Positions 46,156-54,187 of a stretch of DNA of 64,000 bases are shown one piece after another. A program made the position numbers and the translations under genes. The stretch lies in NCBI GenBank assembly GCA_050247515.1, contig JBFWUB010000010.1, forward strand, positions 1 to 64,000, read 5' to 3'. The notes beneath the pieces were generated by a model that saw only the letters and a list, made by a program, of their open reading frames with translations, was not told the DNA's origin and searched no databases. Each line of letters begins with the position of its first letter. Positions within the stretch are counted from its first letter, which is position 1. This DNA is from RAM1 sp050247515. GTDB taxonomy: Bacteria; Pseudomonadota; Gammaproteobacteria; Burkholderiales; Burkholderiaceae_C.

Positions 46156-47130
46156 CTAGCGCTGGATGTAATACGGCACAAAGATGTTGTTGGCCTCGTT
46201 GCCGACCGATCGCACCCATTCGCGTGAGAACTTCTCGCCCATGCGCTTGAGCTCGGCCTCGAATTCAGCCGGAATGCGGTCGATTTTCATGCCTTTGGCC
46301 TTGAGTTCGTTGGTGGAACCGGTGGCCACCTCGCGGCTCATGGCCCAGCCACGGACTTCTGCTTGCTGGGCCGATTTGAGCACGGCCTGCTGCACGGCCG
46401 GCTTCAAGGCGTTGAACGCGCTGAGGTTCACAAAAACGATGTTCTTGGGAAACCACGCATTGATTTCGTAGTAATGCTTGATCTGGCCCCAGACCTGGTT
46501 TTCCACGCCCGTGACGGCGGATGTGATCATGTTGTCCATGCGACCGCTGGCCAGGGCCTTGTTGACCTCGACCATGGGCACGTCCACCGGCGTGGCGCCC
46601 AGCATTTCGGCAATGCGGATGGTGGACTGGTTATAGGTGCGCATGCGCGTGCCTTTGAAGTCCGCCGACGAGCGCACCGGCGCGCCCGCGTACAGGCCCT
46701 GGGGCGGCCAGGGCACGGCGTACAACGCCTTCAGGCCGCGCTGGGCAAAGTGCTTGTCGATCAGCGGGCGCTGCAGGTCCCACATGCGCTGGGCATCTTC
46801 ATAGCTGCTCACCACGAACGGGATGGCGTCGGCCCCGGTAATCGGTATGTCCTTGACCATGCTGGTCATGATGGTCTCGCCGGCCTGGGCCTTGCCGTCC
46901 TGCACGCCCTGGCGGATGTCGTTGAGCTTGAGCAGCGCGTTGTTGGGATGGACTTCAATCCGCAAAGCGCCGGAGGTGGACAGCTCCACGTCTTTTGCAA
47001 ACTGCATGATGTTCTGCGTGTGGAACGATTCAGCGCGGTAGCCGGTGGCCAGTTTCCAGCTGGTCTGGGCTTGAAGCGCGGGATGCGCGAGCGAGACCGC
47101 TGCAATTGCGGCAATCATCAGATACTTCAT
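46156..47130 (-). CDS. TRAP transporter substrate-binding protein (DctP family), first copy
   Basis: This 324-aa protein has a signal peptide (MKYLMIAAIAAVSLAHPALQAQ), then LATGYRAESFHTQNIMQFAKDVE, AVPWPPQGLYAG and the DctP signature FKGTRMRTYNQSTIRIAEMLGATPVDVP. It is a periplasmic receptor. It follows the DctM gene by 26 nt, an unusual order, since the same operon has a second DctP ahead of DctQ. Paralogues at 49082 and 52706 share the same scheme. Confidence 0.92.
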   Translation of the reverse strand: MKYLMIAAIAAVSLAHPALQAQTSWKLATGYRAESFHTQNIMQFAKDVELSTSGALRIEVHPNNALLKLNDIRQGVQDGKAQAGETIMTSMVKDIPITGADAIPFVVSSYEDAQRMWDLQRPLIDKHFAQRGLKALYAVPWPPQGLYAGAPVRSSADFKGTRMRTYNQSTIRIAEMLGATPVDVPMVEVNKALASGRMDNMITSAVTGVENQVWGQIKHYYEINAWFPKNIVFVNLSAFNALKPAVQQAVLKSAQQAEVRGWAMSREVATGSTNELKAKGMKIDRIPAEFEAELKRMGEKFSREWVRSVGNEANNIFVPYYIQR

Positions 47131-47156
47131 GGTGAACTCCTGGGGTGTGGAGTGGC

Positions 47157-48455
47157 TCAACCCTGCATCTGGCGTGGCAGCCACAAGACCACGTCGGGGA
47201 AAAAGTAGGTCGCGATCACGGCCGCGATCATCAGGAAGAACAGCGGCATCGCCGTGCGGGCAATCCAGGTCACCTCGCGTTTGGTCAGCCCCTGCAGCAC
47301 GAACAGGTTGAAGCCCACAGGCGGCGTGATCTGCGCCATCTCGACCACCAGCACGATGAAGATGCCGAACCAGATCAGGTCAAAGCCCGCGGCCTCCACG
47401 GTGGGCAGCAGCACGGCAATGGTCAACACCACCATCGAGATGCCGTCCAGGAAACAGCCCAGCATGATGAAGAACACGATCAGCAGCAGCATCAGCGCGA
47501 ACGGTGACAGCTGCAGCGCGCCGATGAATTCCGCCAGATGCCGTGGCAAGCCGATGAAGCCCATGGCCAGCGTGAGGAAGGCGGCGCCCGCCAGGATCAG
47601 TCCGATCATGCAGTACACGCGGCAGGCGGCCACCAGCCCGTCCTTGAAACGGGTCCAGTCCAGCGAGCCTTCGATCCTGGCGAGGATGAGCGCTCCACCC
47701 ACCCCCAGCGCAGCGGCCTCCGTGGCAGTGGCAAGGCCGCTGTAGATGCCGCCCAGTACCAGGGCGATCAGCGACACCACCGGGATCAGGTGACGCGACG
47801 CGTACACCTTCTGGCCAAAGCTCATGGCCGTGTCGGCGGCTGGCACCTTGTCCTTGTTGAACAGGGCCCAGACGATGATGTAGCCCATGAACAGCGCCGC
47901 CAGCAGCAGGCCGGGGATGACGCCCGCCAGGAACAGCTTGGCAATCGACACGTTGGCCGCCACGCCGTACACGATCATGATGATCGAGGGGGGAATCAGC
48001 AGCCCCAGCGTGCTGGCGCCGGCCAGCGTACCCACCGCCATGGCGTCGGGGTAGCCGCGTTTTTTGAGTTCGGGCAAGGTGATCTTGCCAATGGTGGCGC
48101 AGGTCGCGGCGCTGGAGCCGGAGATGGCCGCAAAGATGGTGCAACCCACCACATTGGTGTGCAGCAGCCGCCCGGGCAGGCGGTCCAGCCAGGGCGCCAG
48201 GCCCTTGAACATGTCGTCCGACAGCTTGCTGCGAAACAGGATTTCCCCCATCCACAGGAACAGCGGCAGCGCAGTGAGCGTCCAGCTGGAAGTAGAACCC
48301 CAGATGGTCAGCATCATGCTGTCGCCCACGGGGCGGCTGGTGAACAGCTCCATGCCGATCAGCGCCACCGCCAGCAGCGACAGGCCAATCCACAGACCGG
48401 AGCCCAACACCGCGAACAGCAACACAACCAGGGCAAATGCAATAACGACGTCCAT
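47157..48455 (-). CDS. TRAP transporter large permease (DctM family), first copy
   Basis: This 432-aa membrane protein of about 12 segments has GSSAATCATIGKITLPELKKRGYP, GASTLGLLIPPSIIMIVYG, ISMVVLTIAVLLPT and EMAQITPPVGFNLFVLQGLT, the DctM motifs. It imports organic acids with sodium symport. It pairs with the DctQ gene 18 nt upstream. Its closest look-alike in the window is the DctM gene at 54180, with long shared motifs. Confidence 0.94.
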   Translation of the reverse strand: MDVVIAFALVVLLFAVLGSGLWIGLSLLAVALIGMELFTSRPVGDSMMLTIWGSTSSWTLTALPLFLWMGEILFRSKLSDDMFKGLAPWLDRLPGRLLHTNVVGCTIFAAISGSSAATCATIGKITLPELKKRGYPDAMAVGTLAGASTLGLLIPPSIIMIVYGVAANVSIAKLFLAGVIPGLLLAALFMGYIIVWALFNKDKVPAADTAMSFGQKVYASRHLIPVVSLIALVLGGIYSGLATATEAAALGVGGALILARIEGSLDWTRFKDGLVAACRVYCMIGLILAGAAFLTLAMGFIGLPRHLAEFIGALQLSPFALMLLLIVFFIMLGCFLDGISMVVLTIAVLLPTVEAAGFDLIWFGIFIVLVVEMAQITPPVGFNLFVLQGLTKREVTWIARTAMPLFFLMIAAVIATYFFPDVVLWLPRQMQG

Positions 48456-48473
48456 TTTGTCTGTCTCTCGTTC

Positions 48474-48983
48474 TTATTCGACGCGGGCGGCTTCGTCGGT
48501 CGCCCCGATAAAACTCGTACCCTGCGAGCGCTGCACCAGTGCATGGACAAACGACAGGGCAAACCCGATGCAGCCCAGCGCCATGCTGATCTGCGGTATC
48601 CACAGCGGCGAGGCATCGGCCGCGGGTGAGATGTCATGCGTGGTGTAGGACACCCACACCAGGCGCACCGCGTACCAGGCGATGTACAGCGCCAGGCCCG
48701 TGGCCACGGCAAGGCACCACCATTCGAGCGCGCCGCGCACTTTGGCGGGCACCCGGTCCAGCAGCAGGGTCACGCGGATGTGGTCCCCATGCTTGAGCGT
48801 GGCCGGCAGAGCCAGGAACAGCGCTGCCGCGATGGCATAGCCCGCATAGGCATCAAGGCCGGGGATATCCCACTGCACCTCCCGCGCGATCACCCCCAGC
48901 AGCACGGTGCCAAATGCCGCCACCATGGCCAGGCACGCCAGCAGCATGAGCAGCTTGTAGAAATTGAGGACGAGTTTGGCCAC
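48474..48983 (-). CDS. TRAP transporter small permease (DctQ family), first copy
   Basis: This 169-aa protein has four membrane segments (LLMLLACLAMVAAFGTVLLGVIAR, GYAIAAALFLALPATL, WWCLAVATGLALYIAWYAVRLV, ISMALGCIGFALSFVHALV), with HGDHIRVTLLLDRVP. GTG 48983 lies 6 nt after AGGAG; upstream frame extension is not needed. It is coupled with the DctM gene. Confidence 0.9.
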   Translation of the reverse strand: MAKLVLNFYKLLMLLACLAMVAAFGTVLLGVIAREVQWDIPGLDAYAGYAIAAALFLALPATLKHGDHIRVTLLLDRVPAKVRGALEWWCLAVATGLALYIAWYAVRLVWVSYTTHDISPAADASPLWIPQISMALGCIGFALSFVHALVQRSQGTSFIGATDEAARVE

Positions 48984-49081
48984 CGTACGCTCCTGGTTCG
49001 GACTGACTTGAGGAAGGGAAAAAGGCGGCGGAAAGCTGAAGAAGCAAGGTGCTTCCCGCCGCGGGAGACAACCGGGGTGTT

Positions 49082-50047
49082 TTACGGCCTGCGGTAGGCG
49101 TCGATCACGGCCTGGCCTTCGGCGCCGGCGGTCTTGAGCCATTCGGCGGTCATGGTCTCGCCGATGTCGGCCAGCACTTTCTTCACTGCATCGGACGGCG
49201 CCGCAATCGTCATGCCCTTGGCGCCGAGTTCCTTGATGTACTCGCCGTCCAGCCGCTCGCTGGTGGCCCAGCCGCGCGCTTCGGCGGCGGCGGCGGCCTT
49301 GAGCACGGCCTCCTGCGTGGGCTTGTCCAGCGCGTCAAAGGCCTTCTGGCTCACCACCGTGGCATTGCGCGGCAGCCACGCACTGACCGGGTAGAAATAC
49401 TTCACCTGCTCATGCAGTTTGCTCTCCACGCCGCTGGCGCTTGACGTCAGGAAGTTCTGCACGCCGCCGGTGGCCAGCGCCTGGCCCAGCTCAGCCAGCT
49501 GGATGGTGACGGGCTGCGCCTTGAGCAACTGCGCGATGCGCGTGGTGGCCGGGTTGTAGGCGCGCATCTTGGTGCCCGCGAAATCCGCCGGCGTGCTGAT
49601 CGGCTTGAGCGAATACAGCGACTGGCCTGGCCACGGCACGGTGAACAGCACCTTCATGCCCTGGGACGCCAGCAGCTTGTCCTGCGCGGGCTTGGCCGCC
49701 TGGTACAGGCGCTTCGCGTCGGCATAGCCGGTGGCCAGGAACGGAATGGAGTCCACGCCGAACAGCGGGTTCTCGTTGGCCGCGCCGGACAGGATGAACT
49801 CGGCCGCGGGCACCTGGCCCGTCTGCACGGCGCGCTTGATCTCGTTGGCCTTGTACAGCGAGCCACCCGGGTGCAGCGTGATCTTGAGCTTGCCGCCGGT
49901 GAGCTGGTCCACCTCGGTGGCGAACTGCTGCACGTTCTGGGTCTGGAAGCTGTTGGCGCTGTAGCCAGTGGGCAGATCCCATTTGGTCTGGGCCGAGGCA
50001 GAGGCTGCGACCGCGAAGGCGGACAGGCAGAACATGAGTTTTTTCAT
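49082..50047 (-). CDS. TRAP transporter substrate-binding protein (DctP family), second copy
   Basis: The product is about 321 aa. It has a signal peptide ending ASASAQ, then KWDLPTGYSANSFQTQNVQQFATEVDQLTGGKLKITLHPGGSLYK, and FAGTKMRAYNPATTRIAQLLKAQPVTIQ. ATG 50047 is preferred because AAGGAG is 6 nt away; ATG 50050 is only 3 nt away. It is the first TRAP gene of the operon, 12 nt after the DUF1445 gene. Confidence 0.92.
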   Translation of the reverse strand: MKKLMFCLSAFAVAASASAQTKWDLPTGYSANSFQTQNVQQFATEVDQLTGGKLKITLHPGGSLYKANEIKRAVQTGQVPAAEFILSGAANENPLFGVDSIPFLATGYADAKRLYQAAKPAQDKLLASQGMKVLFTVPWPGQSLYSLKPISTPADFAGTKMRAYNPATTRIAQLLKAQPVTIQLAELGQALATGGVQNFLTSSASGVESKLHEQVKYFYPVSAWLPRNATVVSQKAFDALDKPTQEAVLKAAAAAEARGWATSERLDGEYIKELGAKGMTIAAPSDAVKKVLADIGETMTAEWLKTAGAEGQAVIDAYRRP

Positions 50048-50062
50048 CATTGGCTCCTTGAA

Positions 50063-50887
50063 TTAGAAACTGGCAAGCTGGGTGTTGAGAAGATCGGTAA
50101 TCAGCATCGCGCCGGGGGCGTGTGTGATGCAGAACGCGGGGCGGGCCTGCCGGATCGCGGCCTGCGGCGTGACGCCGCAGGCCCAGAACACCGGCAGTTC
50201 ATCGGGCATCACCTCCACCGCGTCACCGTAGTCGGGCGCGGACAGGTCGGCAATGCCGATCAGTGACGGGTCGCCGATATGAACCGGCGCCCCATGCACA
50301 TCAGGAAAGCGGGAGGTCACCTGCACCGCGCGGATCACGGCGGCGGCTTTCATGGGCCGCATGGACACCACCATGGGGCCGTGGAACACGCCTGCGGGCC
50401 GGGTTGCGATGTTGGTGCGGTACATGGCCACGTTGCGGCCTTGTTGCACATGACGCAGCGGCAGGCCGGCCTGCATCAGCGCCTGCTCGAAACTGAACGA
50501 GCAGCCGATGACGAACGTCACCAGGTCGTTGCGCCACAGCGCGGAGATGTCGCAGGGCTCTTCCACCAGCTCGCCCTCGCGCCACACGCGGTAGCGCGGC
50601 ACGTCGGTGCAGATGTTGATGTCCTGGCCCAGCGTGGGCAGCAGCGCATGGCCGGGCTCGGACACGGCCAGCAGCGGGCAGGGCTTGGGGTTGCGCTGGC
50701 AGTAGCGCAGGAAGTCATTGGCCTGCGCCTCGGGCAGGATCACCACGTTGCCCTGCACGTGCTCGTCGGCCAGCCCGCTGGTGTGGTGCGTCCACACGCC
50801 CTGGCGGATCAGTCCGCGTACATGGGCCGCGTTCTGCGTGCCTTCGCGGCCAAACACCGCCTGCGCCAAATCCAGAGCTGATCCCAC
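50063..50887 (-). CDS. DUF1445 family protein (putative hydro-lyase, YcsI-like)
   Basis: The product is 274 aa. Family motifs: QGNVVILPEAQANDFLRYCQRNPKPCPLLAVSEPG, IGCSFSFEQALMQAGLPLRHV, RNVAMYRTNI, GPMVVSMRP and FWACGVTPQAA, ITHAPGAMLITDL. The family is loosely linked to 5-oxoproline and glutamate cyclisation (YcsI in the B. subtilis kip/pxp region; DUF1445 also occurs in mammalian D-glutamate cyclase). GTG 50887 is the best start. It begins the operon that holds the TRAP and hydantoinase genes. Confidence 0.85.
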   Translation of the reverse strand: MGSALDLAQAVFGREGTQNAAHVRGLIRQGVWTHHTSGLADEHVQGNVVILPEAQANDFLRYCQRNPKPCPLLAVSEPGHALLPTLGQDINICTDVPRYRVWREGELVEEPCDISALWRNDLVTFVIGCSFSFEQALMQAGLPLRHVQQGRNVAMYRTNIATRPAGVFHGPMVVSMRPMKAAAVIRAVQVTSRFPDVHGAPVHIGDPSLIGIADLSAPDYGDAVEVMPDELPVFWACGVTPQAAIRQARPAFCITHAPGAMLITDLLNTQLASF

Positions 50888-50908
50888 CGCGCGTCCTTTG
50901 CTTCAAAA

Positions 50909-50925
50909 CATGTCAATTGCATGAC
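50909..50925. promoter_or_regulatory. Possible LysR-regulator site upstream of the DUF1445-TRAP operon
   Basis: CATGTCAATTGCATGAC contains GTCA and TGAC half-sites 6 nt apart, 22 nt upstream of the DUF1445 start and 60 nt from the end of the LysR gene. The arrangement suits a regulator site, but no comparison was possible. Confidence 0.3.
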
Positions 50926-50984
50926 GATGGGCGGATTGTGGTGGGCGCTCAGGGCTTCTTCAAATTCAAAATTTTTCGCTTAGA

Positions 50985-51896
50985 TCATCGATTTTTTCGC
51001 TGACCCTTTTTGGTGCCGGATTCCGCGTCGATGAACGCAAACGCCGACCGGATGACCGTTTCAACCGTGTGAGAGCTGGGATCGTTGCGGTAGCTCGCGT
51101 GGATCGGCAGGGGCTGCAGCGCGGTATCGCAGGCCAGCAGCTTCAGGTTGGGAAAGGCCAGAAGCCGCTGCACCGCGCGGCGCGGCAGCGTGGCCACGCC
51201 GAAGCCGCCCTGCACCAGCTGCACCATTGCGGAGATCGAAGAAATCGTGTGCACCCGTTTGGGCTCCACGTCCGCCTGGCGAAACAGGTCCACCAGCGCA
51301 ACGTGGGGCAGCGAGCCGCGCTGGAACGTCAGGATTTCCTGCTCGCCCAGCTCGGCCAGGGCATAGCGCCGCTTGCGGTGCAGCTGCGCGTTGCCCATGA
51401 AGACCATCTCCATGGGTGGCAACGCCCGGCTGCGCACGCCATCGGCCGACGCAGGCAGCGCGGCAAACACCAGGTCCTGCGTGCCGCGCTGCACCTGTTC
51501 CACCAGGATGGGCGTGGTCTCCACCGTCAGCTCCAGCTCCAGCGCCGGGTGATCGGCACGCAGCTTCTCAATCCAGGGAATCAGCCACGAATGCAACACC
51601 GACTCAATCGCGCCAATGCGCATGGACACGGCCAGCGGCGCGCCCGATCCCATTTCGGCCTTGACCTCGCGCTGCAGCTCCAGCAGCCGCTGCGCGTAGG
51701 TAAAAAAGCGTGTGCCCGCCACCGTCAGGCGAAACTGCTTGTCCCGCCGGTCCAGCAGCAGCACGCCCAGCTCTTCTTCCAGCGCGGCAATGCGGCTGGA
51801 CATGGCTGATTGCGTCAGAAACAGCTTCTCGGCGGCGCGGGTCACGCTCTTGAGCGACGCGACCCAGTAAAACGCCTCAACAAATCTGAGGTTCAT
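50985..51896 (-). CDS. LysR-family transcriptional regulator
   Basis: The 303-aa protein has an N-terminal winged HTH (LRFVEAFYWVASLKSVTRAAEKLFLTQSAMSSRIAALEEELG) and a periplasmic-binding-like effector domain (LVFAALPASADGV, GFGVATLPRRAV). It overlaps the racemase-family gene by 4 nt (ATGA), so both are on one transcript, and it lies just upstream of the TRAP/hydantoinase operon it probably controls. Confidence 0.93.
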   Translation of the reverse strand: MNLRFVEAFYWVASLKSVTRAAEKLFLTQSAMSSRIAALEEELGVLLLDRRDKQFRLTVAGTRFFTYAQRLLELQREVKAEMGSGAPLAVSMRIGAIESVLHSWLIPWIEKLRADHPALELELTVETTPILVEQVQRGTQDLVFAALPASADGVRSRALPPMEMVFMGNAQLHRKRRYALAELGEQEILTFQRGSLPHVALVDLFRQADVEPKRVHTISSISAMVQLVQGGFGVATLPRRAVQRLLAFPNLKLLACDTALQPLPIHASYRNDPSSHTVETVIRSAFAFIDAESGTKKGQRKNR

Positions 51897-52681
51897 GGCG
51901 CGACGGCGGCTTGCGCCGCAAAAGACCTGAGGGCAGGCAAATCAACCAGCGACAGCACCTGCAGCCCCGTCGCATCGCGGATCTGCTGCGCATAGGGCGG
52001 CATGTTGGTGCATTCCAGCACCACCGTGCGCACCTGCGGCGCGCGGGCCTTCAGTGCCACGGCGGCGGCCACCACGTCGGCGCCCGCGCGCCGCAGGTCC
52101 ATCTGCTCGCGGTTGCCCAGGATGGCCGCGGCGAACTCGCCCCGCGGGTCCACGCCCTGCACCAGCACGTCGTTCACGCGCTCACGCGGCACGCCGGCGC
52201 CGCGCAGGTGTTCCTCACCCAGCGCGGCGGCGCTGATGGTCAGCACTCCCACCTGCGGCTGCTCCTTCAGAAGGCGCGGCAACAGCAGCAGGCTGGACGT
52301 GAGCACAGGCACCTTGCACGCGGCCTGTAGTTCTTTTTGCAACAGCACCAGGAAGCCGCAGCTGGTGGTGATGGCCGCCACGCCCGATCGCTCCAGCTGG
52401 CGCACCACGGAGATGAATGCGGGCGTGACGCGCCCGGCGCGAAGCCCCTTGGCGGATCGGACCACCTTGTCGGGCCAGATGCCGCGGACCACGTTGAAAT
52501 TGACCGGCACGCCCCAGGTGGCCGCGTGGCCCACGTCGCCCGGCGGCCGGGGAAAGCGCGTGTCCAGCATCACGATACCCAGCACCGGCTGGGGTGCGCC
52601 CGGCGCCTGCGCGACAGGCCCCGGGGGAAATACCGTAGCGGCTGGCCCGCTATTTGCATTTATGCTGCTGCTCTCGTTCAT
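51893..52681 (-). CDS. Aspartate/glutamate (hydantoin-type) racemase family protein
   Basis: The product is about 262 aa. Typical features: LGIVMLDTRFPRPPGDVGH at the start, catalytic cysteines in ITTSCGFLVLLQ and VVLECTNMPPY. It interconverts or isomerises small acids or hydantoins. The family usually begins near VLGIVMLDTRF, so the start may be downstream of 52681 (a GTG about 33 codons in); the shorter form would free the spacer for the divergent dctP promoter. Confidence 0.85.
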   Translation of the reverse strand: MNESSSINANSGPAATVFPPGPVAQAPGAPQPVLGIVMLDTRFPRPPGDVGHAATWGVPVNFNVVRGIWPDKVVRSAKGLRAGRVTPAFISVVRQLERSGVAAITTSCGFLVLLQKELQAACKVPVLTSSLLLLPRLLKEQPQVGVLTISAAALGEEHLRGAGVPRERVNDVLVQGVDPRGEFAAAILGNREQMDLRRAGADVVAAAVALKARAPQVRTVVLECTNMPPYAQQIRDATGLQVLSLVDLPALRSFAAQAAVAP

Positions 52682-52705
52682 CCACACCATTGTCCCGGAG
52701 AGACC

Positions 52706-53671
52706 ATGAAATACCAATTCGGACTGATCGCGGCCGCCATTGCCTTCAGCGGCGGTGCATTCGCACAAACCAAGTGGGACCTGCCCGCGGCCTACCCGGC
52801 CACCAATTTCCACACCATCAACCTGACCGAGTTTGCCAATGATGTGGACAAGGCCACGGGCGGCAAGCTCAAGATCACGGTGCACCCCAACGCCGCGCTG
52901 TTCAAGGCACCCGAAATCAAGCGCGCCGTGCAAGGCGGCCAGGCCCAGATCGGCGAGGTGCTGCTGGTCAACTTCCAGAACGAATGGCAGCTCTTTGGCG
53001 CCGACGGCATCCCGTTCCTGGCCGACAGTTACGACGCCGCGGTCAAGCTGTGGAAGGCGCAAAAGCCGTTCATGGACAAGAAGCTCGCCGCCGACGGCCT
53101 GATGGCCCTGTACGCCGTGCCGTGGCCGCCGCAGGGCATCTACGTCAAGAAGCCGATCAGCAGCGCGGCAGACCTCAAGGGCGTGAAGTGGCGCGCCTAC
53201 AGCCCCGCCACCGCACGCATCGCCGAGCTGGTGGGTGCGCAGCCCGTGACCGTGCAGGCCGCCGAGCTCTCGCAGGCCATGGCCACGGGCGTGGTTGAAA
53301 GCTACATGTCGTCGGGCTCCACCGGCTTTGACACCAAGACCTACGAGCACATCAAATACTGGTACGACACCCAGGCCTGGCTGCCCAAGAACGCGGTGCT
53401 GGTCAACAAGAAGGCCTTTGATGCGCTGGACAAGCCTACGCAGGACGCCCTGCTCAAGGCCGGCGCCGACGCCGAAGCGCGCGGCCTGGCCGCCAGCAAG
53501 AAGGCCAATGGCGAAACCCTTGAAAAGCTCAAGGCCGCCGGCATGAACATCCTGCCGCCGTCGGCGGCGCTGAAGGCCGACATGAAGAAGGTCGGCGACG
53601 TGATGCTCAAGGAATGGCTGGACAAGGCCGGCCCTGAAGGCCAGCAACTGGTGGACGCCTTCCGCAAGTAA
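52706..53671 (+). CDS. TRAP transporter substrate-binding protein (DctP family), third copy
   Basis: The product is 321 aa. Signal peptide MKYQFGLIAAAIAFSGGAFAQ, then WDLPAAYPATNFHTINLTEFANDVDKATGGKLKITVHPNAALFK, and LKGVKWRAYSPATARIAELVGAQPVTVQ. It resembles the second DctP along its length. GGAG lies 6 nt before ATG 52706. It is first of a plus-strand TRAP operon that diverges from the racemase gene, and is followed after 6 nt by DctQ. Confidence 0.93.
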   Translation: MKYQFGLIAAAIAFSGGAFAQTKWDLPAAYPATNFHTINLTEFANDVDKATGGKLKITVHPNAALFKAPEIKRAVQGGQAQIGEVLLVNFQNEWQLFGADGIPFLADSYDAAVKLWKAQKPFMDKKLAADGLMALYAVPWPPQGIYVKKPISSAADLKGVKWRAYSPATARIAELVGAQPVTVQAAELSQAMATGVVESYMSSGSTGFDTKTYEHIKYWYDTQAWLPKNAVLVNKKAFDALDKPTQDALLKAGADAEARGLAASKKANGETLEKLKAAGMNILPPSAALKADMKKVGDVMLKEWLDKAGPEGQQLVDAFRK

Positions 53672-53677
53672 GCACCA

Positions 53678-54187
53678 ATGCGCAAGTTTCTCGATGCGCT
53701 GTACCTGAGCGCCGCCGCCCTGGCGGCGCTTTTCATGGTGGGCCTGCTGGTCATGGTGCTGCTGTCCATCATCAGCCGGCAACTGCACTTTCACGTGCCG
53801 GGCACCGACGCTTATGCGGGCTACTTCATGGCGGCCAGCGGCTTCCTGGCGCTGGCCCACACCCTCAAGCGTGGTGAACACATCCGCGTCACGCTGGTGA
53901 TCAACGCACTGAAGGGCCCGTTCAAGCGTGGCCTGGAAATCTGGGCCCTGGGCTTGGCCACGCTGCTGGCCCTGCTGTTTGCGTTCTACAGCGTGCGCCT
54001 GTCCTGGCAGTCGTACAGCTTCCACGACATCTCCACCGCCAGCGATGCCACGCCGCTGTGGATACCGCAGGTCGCCATGGCGCTGGGCACCATCATCCTG
54101 GCCGTCGCATTCGTGGACGAGCTCATCCTTGAGCTGCGCGGACGGCGCGCGGCCGTGCAATCCGGCGAGGCCCTGCGCAATGAGTGA
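53678..54187 (+). CDS. TRAP transporter small permease (DctQ family), second copy
   Basis: The product is 169 aa, four membrane segments (LYLSAAALAALFMVGLLVMVLLSIISRQ; GYFMAASGFLALAHTL; WALGLATLLALLFAFYSVRL; VAMALGTIILAVAFVDELIL), with HIRVTLVINALKG. Overlaps DctM by 8 nt. The same length and motif set as the first DctQ suggest operon duplication. Confidence 0.9.
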   Translation: MRKFLDALYLSAAALAALFMVGLLVMVLLSIISRQLHFHVPGTDAYAGYFMAASGFLALAHTLKRGEHIRVTLVINALKGPFKRGLEIWALGLATLLALLFAFYSVRLSWQSYSFHDISTASDATPLWIPQVAMALGTIILAVAFVDELILELRGRRAAVQSGEALRNE

